Assembly: GCF_050948175.1 (NCBI RefSeq)
Contig: NC_135198.1
Span: forward strand, 7,143,001 to 7,207,000
Length of the DNA stretch: 64,000 bases
Direction of reading: 5' to 3'
Source: Xylocopa sonorina
Lineage: Eukaryota; Arthropoda; Insecta; Hymenoptera; Apidae
Part shown: piece after piece, positions 48,237 through 59,400 of the stretch
Layout of the letters: the number at the start of each line of letters is the position of its first letter
Numbering within the stretch: the first letter of the stretch is position 1
Program-made: the position numbers and the translations under genes
The notes under the pieces: generated by a model
Databases searched by the model: none
Seen by the model: only the letters and a program-made list of their open reading frames with translations
What the model was told of the DNA's origin: nothing

Positions 48237-51200
48237 ATGTCGCTGGATGATGACTTTGATAGACCATTCGAAGATGTTGAACCCCTACAGTGGGGAGCAT
48301 TACGCGAATTATGTCAAGCTAATGTGGATTATTTTAAGTCACACCAAGATGAAAGCAGTGTTAGAATCAGAGCTGCGCTTATCGCAATATTAGATCATTT
48401 GGTACAGATACAGCCGCTCTACAAAGATATCACTAGGATTGCGCCTCTGTTTGATTTTGATATAGAAACACCTGGTAACGGATATAGAAGTTTCTTAGTT
48501 CTAATAGACAAATGCATCATACATTCACGTTCAATCTGTCACCAAATATATTGTCAAAAGGATTCTTTGTTTTTTCGTAAAAACTATCACATGAGGTAAG
48601 CATTGATGTAGATTTTTGTATGTACATTACAGACATGATTGCTAAGGGATTTATTTTGTTTCTTCCGTTCTGCTGCTTATTTTCTTCAAATTGTTACTTA
48701 TACTAATGAATATAAATCGTTTTCAGAGAAATTGAGGCTTGCTCACAACTACTAGCATCTTTGAGCACTTGCTTGGTACACTTGCAAACACTTTACTCAT
48801 GGAGCGAGCACATAAATGATGGGAAACCATCTCTCTTTTTAGGCGATAATCATAATTCCTATGAACTATTAAATAAACTACACACTATTAATCAGTATTG
48901 TTTCTATGGCAGATGTTTAGGATTTCAGGTATTAATAAAGACATCTATATATGTAATTAATTGTTTTCTTTATATTTTATAGTAAAATGTATTATTTTTT
49001 TAGTTTTATGAGAACTTGAAACCTGTATTAAAGACCATAATCGTTTGTATGGCAACATTCAGCGAAGCTTTTTATGCTAATGGTACAGTGTTTGCAAGAT
49101 GTGCTAATTCTGTTAAATACATATTAGATCCTGATATAAGAGCACGTCGTATTGTTGATGTCTCTCAACGTGCTGACATCTCATTTTGTCAAGCTTTTTG
49201 GTTTCTTAATGAGACTGGTAAGAGAGTCTGGTAACTTTTTTTTTATCATAGTGTAAACATACTAATATAAAATGTAAATTATATGTTCTAGATATAGCAC
49301 GTAGATTACCTACAATAGCATCTCCATCTTTGGCAATAAATCAAATAATTTCTATTCCACCTGAAGAATTAACTCTCCCTACATTAAATGGAACAACTAT
49401 TTCAATTCCAATACCAAATAGCCATATTGGAAAGAAACCAATACATGTCCGACTGTTAAGTTCTAAGCGGCGTGAAGGAATGGTAAGAAAATAACAATTA
49501 TTTTCTATAATTAGAGTAAGCAATATTTTCAATTATTGTTTTTATCTCTACCCATACAGCACAGAAACATTTTATCGATTCCTTAAAGACGTCTATTCCA
49601 GATGCTCCAAACATCTTACGATGTTAAAAACGTCTTAAACACGTCTTCTGAAAATCTTATCCTACAAAATAGGATACTTTAAAGATATCTTCCAAACAAT
49701 ACACATTTGTGCGTAGACGTTTTTGGAGGTCTTAATCCTTTCGAAATTGATGACGTATATATCTTGTAGTGAGAAAAAGTAGTGATTAGTTTCATAATAT
49801 AAAATTTATTTTATATTGTTAGGTGTATTAGATGTATTTCTGTGATCAAATTAGAATTACGCGAACAATGATGTGTCAAGAATCATGAGCCTAATTTTTT
49901 TTTTTGTTCATAAGGTTTGGAAACATATTCTGTAAGCTATATAACAGTTTGCAATTAGATAATTAACCACTTATTTAGTTTGACTGAAAATGAATGCTAA
50001 CAAGGTGCATGCATTTCATGGTGGAAAATCTATCATTGAAACAACTGGAATAATTAATAAAATATTGATTACATTGAATAAAACAAAGGTCATTGTAGAG
50101 AGCTTTAGTCATAATGCATGGTCTACAAGGAAGCCACTATAGTGGTTTGCTTAGCCTTCAGTTCTTGTAGTTCAGAAGGAAGGACATCATTATGTCCACT
50201 AGAGATGTAAGGGATTCACTTAAAAAATAGATGAAAATTGGTCGTGTATAAGACGTTTCGTGCTGTCTGGGTACGTTTTTCCTTAATCAAGTAGTACGTG
50301 AAGCATCAGTTTCACTCCTGTGCAGTACATACTTCTCTTAGGTTGGTTCAGGTGGAGTAGGGGGAGAACTTCAGGGGTTGTGCGATCAACTAATAATTCA
50401 TTGTCATGGTGGAGGTTTTGTGGCGCAGACGTCGCTCTCTCATGAAACATATTTGCGTGGTTGGGCCATAAATCTTGGTATACCCATTCTGAGTATAGAT
50501 TACAGTTTGGCACCCGAAGCCCCATTCCCCCGTGCGCTCGAGGAAGTGCTATACGCGTATGCATGGGCTTTAAATCATGCAAGCACGTTACTTGGAAGCA
50601 CGGCTCAAAAAATACTTTTTGCCGGTAAGATGTGAAACATTGCATGTTATTGTGAGTTTTCTTTTTAATTGAACCTTCAAAGATCGCATAGCAGGAGAAA
50701 GATCCTTGTATCTTTAGATTTGATATATTTTTCACGTTTTCTACTACATATGTATGTCATACTTAAGTAATCTCTATTTAGTTATTTAATGATATAGCAA
50801 TTAAAAAATCAACAAAATTGTATTTATCGTGATTTCTTTGTGGTTTTCGTTTATGCACATATTTATTCTTCTGTAGGTGATTCCGCTGGGGCCAACTTAA
50901 ACTTGGGAGTTACTTTAAAATGTATACAATTGAACATTAGGAAACCAGATGGAATATTTATGGCATACACACCAGTACTTGTTGACTTTGTATTGTCACC
51001 CTCGCGGATGCTTTGTCTTACAGACCCATTACTGCCAATGGGATTTCTTATACGTTGCTTAAGAGCATACGCGGCTTCGGATAATAAAAAAGTTGTAAAG
51101 TAAGTATATATATATATATATATATATCATTCTTTTATATACTTGATACATCCCTTTCGTATAGCGAATAGTTTGCAAATAATTTGAACATATCAAGCCA

Positions 51201-52260
51201 ACTTATTAATTGATTAATAATCTTTTATTTCGTTAAATTTTAGAGAAAAAGAACACGATCTCGTAGAGTGTGGAAAATCAGATACCGAGTCATTTGCTGA
51301 AGTGAGCGAAAGTGATTTAATAGCATTAGCTCTCAGTCCTAACGGGGATGAAGCGAACGATGCACATAAATTGACCTCTATGCCATCTGACTCTACTTTA
51401 AATTCTGTTACTCTAACAGAAGCTGACGGTAAATTAATTAGAAACGTAATTAAGACGGAAACATAATAAAAATATAATTTAAGAATTACATCACCCTTTA
51501 TTTCAGTTAATTGTTTTTAACCGTAGTTGCTTTTACATTTAAATACTTTGAATTATTCTCTAACGTAACAGGAATGGAACATCTACAGGAAGAAGCAAAA
51601 TCTCAAGAATATATTAACAAATTTTTAGAACTCTATAGAAATTGCGGTACAAACACTTCGTTGCACATTGGAAATGGCACGATTAGTACGGATAACAATA
51701 CTTCGAGGAACGATAGATCGTGGTCTTTTTTCGGTTGGTCCCTCAGCGGAAGACGCAAAGAATCTCGTGAATTGGATACGGAGAATGGAAAAAGTCCTTT
51801 GGAAGAATTTGCATTTACTGTGCCTAGAGATCCGTATTTAAGTCCTTATCTCGCATCGGATCATTTTTTAGCACAATTGCCGCCCATTAAAATGCTGGTA
51901 AACTATTTAATTAAAATGAATATAAATATCTAGCATATAAAATGTATCAAAGAGAGTGTCAACAATTCAGCATTTTAATGCTTATAAATATTTTATAGAC
52001 GTTGGAGTTGGACCCATGTCTTGATGATTCTGTCATGTTTGCAAGAAAACTTCGATTTTTAGGTGTACTAGTCACGCTTGATATATTACCAGGTTTACCA
52101 CACGGATTTCTTAATTTAACGCCGGTAAATATCTTTTCTGTTCCGTAAAATATAGCAAACAGATTTACGTTACGTCGATTATGATATGTAGGTTTCCAAA
52201 GAAGCTAGCGATGGATCAGATTTATGCGTGCAAAGAATACAGGAGCTATTGGCGCTATAA
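48237..52260 (+). CDS. Hsl: Hormone-sensitive lipase
   Basis: Ten coding exons: 48237-48595, 48727-48928, 49004-49217, 49292-49482, 50342-50624, 50877-51099, 51244-51428, 51572-51897, 51999-52124 and 52192-52260; phases agree, 725 residues. HSL hydrolyses diacylglycerol, cholesteryl and other esters at the lipid droplet. The N-terminal HSL domain is in exons 1-4 (FETPGNGYRS-like ETPGNGYRSFLVLIDKC, CFYGRCLGFQ). The alpha/beta-hydrolase part has the oxyanion motif HGGG (about 344-347), nucleophile Ser419 in GDSAG, Asp666 in LDPCLDDSV and His696 in LPHGF. The Asp-His spacing of 30 equals that of the mammalian enzyme. DYSLAPEAPFPRALEE is also typical. Exons 7-8 encode the variable regulatory insert, rich in Ser/Glu. 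The mammalian phosphosites are not obviously conserved; GRRKESRE is only a weak basophilic-kinase match. Tail-to-tail with Naa50. Confidence 0.97.
49551..50271. mobile_element. Candidate non-autonomous TIR DNA transposon in Hsl intron 4
   Basis: The left end starts CCCATACAGCACAGAAAC. The right end, reverse-complemented, starts CCCAGACAGCACGAAAC. They match over about 17 bases with one substitution and one indel. Both ends are flanked by TA, fitting a TA target-site duplication. Subterminal AAGACGTC/CGTCTTA words recur, as in many MITEs. No transposase frame is present. Family not recognised; TA duplication hints at Tc1/mariner-type mobilisation. Confidence 0.55.
51105..51128. repeat. (TA)n microsatellite
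   Basis: Short TA repeat directly after the Hsl exon 6 donor. Confidence 0.93.
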
Positions 52261-53101
52261 TTATATCCATACAGCAAATACTCATTAAAATGTAAACGTT
52301 AACATGCGGGAACAAAAGTTTCGTTGTTATTGTTGTTGTTTTCTTTTTTAGATGTCAATTTTAATTGATTGTTTTATGTATAAAGGTTAACGATAATCTG
52401 CAATATTTGAAAAGCTTTATGGAAAATGTGAATGAAAAGACAAATGTGTTTCTATTGATATATTTTATATTACACATTTATATTTTATTAATGATACACG
52501 TATTAGTATCTAGTGCAAAGCCAAACAAACTCAAAACATTGTACTTAAATGGCATTGTTAAATTATTGATATTGTTTTTGTATTAGATTAACTGAATGTG
52601 CAATCATAGGAAAAGCAACTTAGCTTTCGAGATTTTTTACTTAAAAGAAATAATTACGAAAAATAAAAAGTCTGTTGTAGATACGTGGATTGTACAAAAA
52701 ATTTGCGGTTGTTTCAGTTTATAGCAGTGCAATGCTGCCAGATATTTTACACAGCTGACACAAGTTATTAAATGTATTAGACATAAGCAGAATTATGATA
52801 AGTGTGATATATCGATTTAGTATTATGGTATCGAAGAAAAGAAATAATACGTATGTATAATGCTGGCAATAATCAACTATACTTTCTTGTTCTGAGTATT
52901 ATTAATTTATGGAATTGTTAAGTTATATTTTTTACGTGGATATACATTATAATATTTGTCAACTTTATTAAATTATTTATAAAACTCTAATTATTTATAA
53001 CTTATAACACACTGGGATGTACAATAAAAATAATTTTATTACCAGACTATGAAAACATGTATGTAATTTTTCAAATGCGATAAATTAATGATTAACGATT
53101 T
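52261..53101. other. Shared 3' region of Hsl and Naa50
   Basis: Convergent 3' ends, AT-rich. Plus-strand AATAAA occurs near 52658 and at 53023-53028; minus-strand AATAAA at 53035-53040. The two transcripts may end within tens of bases or overlap. No other gene seen. Confidence 0.6.
53023..53040. terminator. Overlapping bidirectional poly(A) signals
   Basis: AATAAA on the plus strand (53023) and TTTATT, i.e. AATAAA on the minus strand (53035-53040), sit 12 bases apart. They could serve the lipase and Naa50 respectively. Confidence 0.5.
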
Positions 53102-54722
53102 TTATTGATTACTTTGTTGATTGTTCGTTTGATTATTTTTAGGACGTAAAGTCTTTTGTAATACATGTGCATCTGCTGGTTCTATTCGTTTGTAATAATG
53201 TTCCTTTGTTTCTACTATTTCAAATCCAAATTTCTTGTAAAAGTCGATAGCTCCTTCGTTACTTATTTGAACATGGCTGCGAACCAAAGAAATTAGTATG
53301 TAAAAGTAATAATTGAAGGCTTCAGAAGAAATATTGATTCGATGAGAGTTCACTAACTTGGAAGACTTCTAGCAGAACTAAGCTCGAAACTGACAATTAA
53401 TAACATTTATAGAAATAATGAAACAGTTTTTCATTTCAAAAATGGAGTTGACCAACTATTGGACTTGCACCATTTTATCTTTTCTCAATCCATGAATGAT
53501 TAATTGCATATATATCGATCAGTGTTGGACATTTTACTTTGAATTATAAATAAAAAAAAATGGGAATAAAATACTAGCATTCATTATGGAATAACTAATA
53601 ACATGGTATTCTTTAAAAAAAAAATTATTGATATTTATTGTACATTTCACTTGATATTTCAAAGATTATAGTCCTTGAATAATTTTGTTTTATCTGCAAA
53701 TGTTATTCAACTAATACTCAATGTAGTATTTAATTCGAATATAACGTCCAACTCTGTTCATATAAATTATATTAAATACTTACAGAAATATTGAATCAAA
53801 GTTTCCATCTTTGTTAACATAATTTAAAACATGCTGTACCATTACAGTACCTATTCCTAATCTTCTATAGGGATAAAGGCATCCCAATGTCATAATATAT
53901 AAACGCCTAGAGTTTTCAGAAGTATCTACTCTACAGCAAACCGCGCCTACCTAAAGTAAGCAATACGTACTTAATATCTTTGTCGATATGGTTTTTAGAG
54001 TAACATTGCAAAAAATATATGTATAACATACCACTATGTCATTGTAATATGCAAGTTTAGCTAATTCTCCAGCTTCTAAAACATCCTTGTAAAATTTTTC
54101 ATTGTAAGAGACTGGAAACACCACTTGGTTAAGAAGTTTTAATTGTTTTATGTTATGTGGTGTTACATCTCCTAACTCTATTTTTGATCTGCAATTTATT
54201 ACTTTATGTTTAATAGGAGAATGAAAGATATATTTATTGAAGCGTTTAAGATTATCGTGTATGATTATTATAACATTATCGTTTAATGTTCGATTTGAAT
54301 ATCTTTAAATGTTGTGTATATATACATATACAAATACGTATTAATACCTTTGCATTATAATTTAATTTTATGTATAAAAATTATGTCTCATTAGTTTTTA
54401 TAGCTTTGCATAAAAAATTATTTAATTCAAAGGTACATCTCATACATAAATTTTATTAGCTAATACATAACTTTCTTCAGTTACATTACAATTATTTTAA
54501 TTACACGTTTTTATAATAAACGTGCCCTTGAAAAAGAAGAATACTCGAAATCTGAATTAACGAACAGTTATTACGGATCATACACGGAGTGAATAGCATT
54601 AGACAGAACTAATTATTGTGCAATGAAATAAAAATAATCCGATCGCTTTCAAAATGTATATAATGTTTTGAGTTGCGTTATAAAAATATAACCTCAAAAC
54701 CTATTGATACTCACCTAGTCAT
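53102..54722 (-). CDS. Naa50: N-alpha-acetyltransferase 50 (separation anxiety)
   Basis: Four exons on the minus strand: 54722-54715, 54188-54032, 53950-53784 and 53276-53102; phases agree, giving 168 residues (human 169). NAA50/San is a GNAT-fold acetyltransferase that acetylates N-terminal Met-hydrophobic peptides with acetyl-CoA, works with NatA, and in fly is needed for sister chromatid cohesion. Seen: SKIELGDVTPHNIKQLK, FPVSYNEKFYKDVL, VGAVCCRVD, RLYIMTLGCLYPYRRLGIGT with the RRxGxG/A acetyl-CoA loop, HVQISNEGAIDFYKKFGFE and YYKRIEPADAHVLQK. The first coding exon is only eight bases (Met-Thr-Arg, split codon) before a GTGAGT donor. It was chosen because it restores frame and fits the family start. 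An alternative start in an upstream exon cannot be excluded. Head-to-head with Upf3. Confidence 0.94.
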
Positions 54723-54979
54723 ATTAGGAAATACGGCAAATTTTAACGTTTCTCAGATACAAACGATAACAATTAGTTTAAATATTAATTATTTAATTGG
54801 TAAGCGACTAACACGGTTAATCGTTATGTACAAAACCGTACCGTCATGCGGCTTCGGTCTCTTTATACTGAATTACCATTAGAATAGTAGGTTAAATACA
54901 TACGAGAATATTCAGTGAAAACGAAACTCGTGTACGCGAGAGCACACACATTCGAGCACGGCTAACCTTTCTTATCAAT

Positions 54980-55015
54980 CAGTTTGACTACTATTCGTAG
55001 AGATGGCGCCACCTT
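54980..55015 (+). repeat. Diverged copy of the GATGGCGC repeat unit
   Basis: CAGTTTGACTACTATTCG followed by TAGAGATGGCGCCACC aligns with 55788-55822 inside the large inverted repeat (CAGTTTGAGCACTTTTCG then CAGAGATGGCGCCACG). A third-party relic or founder copy of the same unit, about 500 bp from the palindrome. Confidence 0.7.
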
Positions 55016-55470
55016 TGTTATTAACTACTCTGTTATTAATTAGATTAAACAAATCAATTATTTAAGTGTAATTCAATAAGTTTCATCATTTACCTACAAC
55101 TTTAGCCTCCATCCATTCCTTTTCCATACCATATTCATCAATCAGAATAAGATAATTATTACATTAGTTCTATTACTGTAAATTTGCGTGGGCTAGACAT
55201 CATAATTAAACTGTTTTCCAAAGTTCTATAGGAATTCTTAGCTCTTTCAGTGTTAATTCTAAAAAATTCTAATTACTTCGCATGGTCTCTGTGGAGTTAC
55301 ATAAGTAGAGGATGCAAGAAATTTGCACATACAATTAAACGTGTTCATACATATGATTATAATTGCATTGTAATTTATTGTATATTTCATTAATCTTATT
55401 TTAATTTATTGTATATTTTACTAGTTTCAATGTAACTTTTTGTACATTTCAGTAGTTTCATTGTAATTTA

Positions 55471-55950
55471 TTATATATCTCATTAGTTTTGTTGCAATTT
55501 TTTGTATATTTCCCGCTGTAGAGGTAAGAGAGAGAAAGTTATATTAGAAAGCTATAAGAAAGAGTGAGACAGTTGCTACCGACTCTACTTTAGAACCCGT
55601 GGCGCCATCTCTGCGAAAAGTGCTCAAACTGGTCGCTCAGCGTTATCGACAGCGAAGTGAACTACTGAAGCACTAGCGCCATCTCTACGGAGGGTACTGA
55701 AACTAATTACCGACCTAGTTTCAGCGACCCTCCAAGAGATGGCGCTAGTGCTTCAGTAGTTCGCTTCGCTGTCGATAACGCTGAGCGACCAGTTTGAGCA
55801 CTTTTCGCAGAGATGGCGCCACGGGTTCTAAAGTAGAGTCGGTAGCAACTGTCTCACTCTTTCTTACAGCTTTCTAATATATCCTTCTCTCTCTTACCTC
55901 TAAAGCGGGAAATATAAAATAAACTACAATAAAACTAATGAAATATATAA
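55471..55950. repeat. Large inverted repeat (palindrome/foldback)
   Basis: The left arm 55509-55703 and right arm 55718-55913 are reverse complements of each other, with a 14-bp spacer. About 100 consecutive bases (roughly from AAGAAAGAGTGAGAC to GACAGCGAAG) are identical, and only scattered differences lie outside. Weaker symmetry extends to about 55471 and 55950. Each arm carries two GCGCCATCTCT/AGAGATGGCGC words (55602, 55676, 55735, 55809). No protein is encoded. It could be a foldback element or MITE, an insulator cluster, or the template of a long hairpin RNA. Confidence 0.9.
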
Positions 55951-56306
55951 GAAATATACAAGAAATACATATTATTTTAAATATAGTCATTTAAATATGT
56001 AGTTGTACTGTAAATTATTGTATTAAAGCTGTAGATAGGCGTAGACATATTTTGCAAACATTAAATGTTTCTGTATTATGTATTAAGTTATTTTTGTGTT
56101 AATTTTCTCCTGCTTTTCATTACAATGGTTGTTTATAGTAAAACGTCTGAAAGCGTATTTAATATTCGGAAATTTTGATGATTTAGAAAAACAAGTTTAA
56201 TAGGTTTTAATTCGTTAGTTATAAAGTGTGTATAGATTAAAAAAATTCCCTAATGAAAGAAACTTTAGCACTCTGTCCCATAGTTGTTTTTACGATTGAG
56301 TGAAAC

Positions 56307-56317
56307 AAGATGGCCGC
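56307..56317 (+). promoter_or_regulatory. Upf3: YY1/Pho-like core promoter motif of Upf3
   Basis: AAGATGGCCGC about 136 bp before the UPF3 start codon matches the AAnATGGCSGC-type motif known from downstream core promoters of housekeeping genes. Position and orientation fit the Upf3 transcription start. Confidence 0.45.
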
Positions 56318-56452
56318 GGAAACTTTGTAAACGGAAACGTTTATTTTCATGACTCGGAGGAAAATTGCATGCTTCAAATATATTATATTTGATCAGAGTG
56401 GATCAATTGATATTAAATAAACCTGACTTGCCAAGAAATTAAATGAATGTAG

Positions 56453-59400
56453 ATGACAATGACCGAGGAGACACAACAATCTGAGACAGCCGCACAAAAT
56501 GAGGCACAAATTAGCTCTCCAGATGTTGGGAAAGCTAAAGATAATAAAAAAGAAAAATGCCGACCTATAACGAAGGTATATCTGACTAAAATGATGCCAA
56601 AAATTGACAAGCCTCTTATTATTTACGTAAAATAGATTTTCCGCGACTCGTAACACGATGCATTTAACGGATCAATGACCCAAGTTTAAGTTTTGCCTCT
56701 TTTTTTCTGTTAATTCAATTAAATTAACATAGTTTTTAAAAAGGAACATTCTAAATAAGATCCTTTCTCGAATATAAAACAACAATTGTTGAGAGTAATT
56801 CTGTATGACAGTAAATATAATATTGTTACCAAAGAAAAACTTACAGTTACATGTCATGGGACATGTTTATTGAAACTTTATTTTTAAATAAAAAATAAGA
56901 AACATCTGGCCAATACGATAATGACAATTTGTACAAATTTTCGTAATTATTTTACAACCAATAAGTTACATAATTTCATTCAATTTTAGTCGATAATAAA
57001 AAGAAATAAATTATATTTGTAGGTAGTAATACGGAGATTACCTCCAAGTATGACACAAGAACAATTCCTGGAACAAGTTTCTCCGTTACCTGAACACGAC
57101 TACTTTTATTTTGTCAAAGCTGATATGTCTATGGGTCAATACGCTTTTTCGCGTGCTTACATTAACTTTGTTGAGCAACAGGATATATTTATGTTCAGAG
57201 AGAAATTTGACACTTATGTATTTGTTGATTCTAAAGGCACGGAATATCAAGCGGTGGTAGAATTTGCACCTTTCCAAAGGCTACCGAAAAAGAGAATAGG
57301 AAAGAAAAAGGATTTAAAATGTGGCACTATAGAATCAGATCCTTATTATATAAGTTTTCTAGAAAGTCTTAAAAATCAAGAAGCTGAATCTAATGTGTCG
57401 CAACCAAAAACAGAGTATTCATATCAACCCCCTGACAGTAAGTTATATTCTTAATTACTCATATGATCAATTAATCATAGTACGATATACACGTAGGAAT
57501 TTAGAAACAGGAAGAAAATTGTTTTAATTATCTGTTGTATTAATATCAAGTAGATACTTTATATTCTGCAAGTAATACAACTTATATTTACTCTATAGAT
57601 ACTCCAAAAAAAGTTACGACTACACCTCTTTTGGAATATGTGAAACAACGTAAGCAAGAGAAACAGCGGCTTAGAGATGAGAAAAGGGAGGAGAGACGAC
57701 GAAGAGATCTAGAAAGGAGGCGGACAAAAGAAGATCCTATTATATCTAAGGTGACACACCTAATTTACTCAAGCTCGTTTACTATTACTTGACTAATTGA
57801 AAGTAAACTAACTTTAATACGACAAATACAGTACAGAATAGAAGAGTTTTTAGTCAGATATATAATGAGAATTGCTTTTAACAGTCTACAGGATGTTTCA
57901 TGCAACTATGTGAAATACCCTGTGCTAATCTTAAATTTTAAGTACCATATTCTCCACTGTATTTGCTGATACTAATCTTTTCACTCTACAGTCTACTTGT
58001 AATATTGAAGACAACCAGTCCAAGTATTCCTTCCTTTCTACTTCCTCAACTGCCAAGTCGGTGGATGTATCTTTTAATCGTCCTACTGAAAATTTAAGTA
58101 TACCTCGTGAGTCTAAAGAAGAAATTCCCTGTTGCGGAAAAACAAACGTAATACAAGCCAAAAACAAAAATTCATTCAATGTTCAGCAACAGCTTTATAG
58201 GAGCGAAACTACAGAAGTATACATAAATTGTGTTAGAAGCATGACGCGTTTCAATGAACGCTGGCAGTACGCTAACAAGCAACCAAAATTATTTTGTATC
58301 TACGAAAAGAATTACAAAGAAAAAGACGCTAATTGCAAAAAAAATAATTATAATCATTGGAGTAACATTAAAAATAATTATGTTTATAATAACACTAAAT
58401 GCACGTCACATTTTATTAACGATAAAAATTATTTTTCTATCTTGTCGAAATCCCAATTTACTACAATACATAAAACTTGGAAAATGCAAATACCAACGGA
58501 AATATCGAACTCTAGAAGCTGCAGTGCTATGTTCGATTATCATAAACTTTATCCCTTTAAAGTATGCGAAACAGGATTGCAAGGGTATCGTAAAAATTCA
58601 TGAAATAGGAACTGCAGATGATTAGCAGGGAAATTCATGTTATGTATTTATTTACTGCATGTTAGAAAAGGGTCATGAGGATTAAAGAATTATTCACGTG
58701 TGACACTTAATGCGATTTAATTCAGTATTATATATATATTGTTTCCGTTTAATATTGTATCCCCAAATTTGTATACATTTATTAAGGTGTAATTAATTTA
58801 TTATTGTTTAGTTTGTATACATCAAATTTTATAAGAGAAACTGTTTTTTAGAAAAAAGTGAAAATTCTGTGTTAGTTTATTGCTATTTATTATTCATTTA
58901 ATTTCCTTAAAATTTACCAACATCAAAGCCGTGCAAAATGTATTGCCTCAAATAAATATTTAACTTTGTTATAGGTATTGAAAAATCCAGATCTTGATAA
59001 AGAAATGTGTAAAGATAATAAAGAGAATAGGGAGGAGAAGGATAAACTTTCGCCCAAAGATATAAAAAATCGTATAAAGAAAGATGATAAATTACGTGAT
59101 AAAATACCACGCGACCGAGATTCCAAATCGATAATGAAAGGATACAGGGAAAGAATCGAAGACAGGAATAAAGATAGAGATATAAAACATCAAAGACGGC
59201 ACGAGGACAAGAAAATATACGGAAGACGCGACGAGAGAGATGGGATGAAAGATGATAGACGATTCGATGGGAAGGATGAGAGAAAGTATGATTTTAAAGA
59301 AGATATCAAAGATTCGAGGGATCGAAAGATCGAGGAGAAACGAGGTAAAAGTTACGAAAAAATGAGGCAAGAAAAAAAAAGACTTGCGGAAACCAAAAAG

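Larger units (their letters stand above)
54723..56452. promoter_or_regulatory. Intergenic divergent region Naa50/Upf3
   Basis: About 1.7 kb between two start codons in opposite orientation. It holds a large inverted repeat (55471-55950), a diverged repeat unit with the same GATGGCGC core (about 54980-55015), and a YY1-like AAGATGGCCGC at 56307-56317, likely near the Upf3 start. The flanks are AT-rich with repeated TTGTATATTTC-type words. Confidence 0.6.

Noticed and set aside
50131..50150. Perfect palindrome CCACTATAGTGG as an independent regulatory site
   Set aside because: It lies inside the proposed transposon and is more simply part of that element.
58254..58625. Second plus-strand frame of 123 codons overlapping the Upf3 intronic exon
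   Set aside because: It lies in another frame; the phase-0 frame has the acceptor and the correct splice phase, so this one is a shadow.
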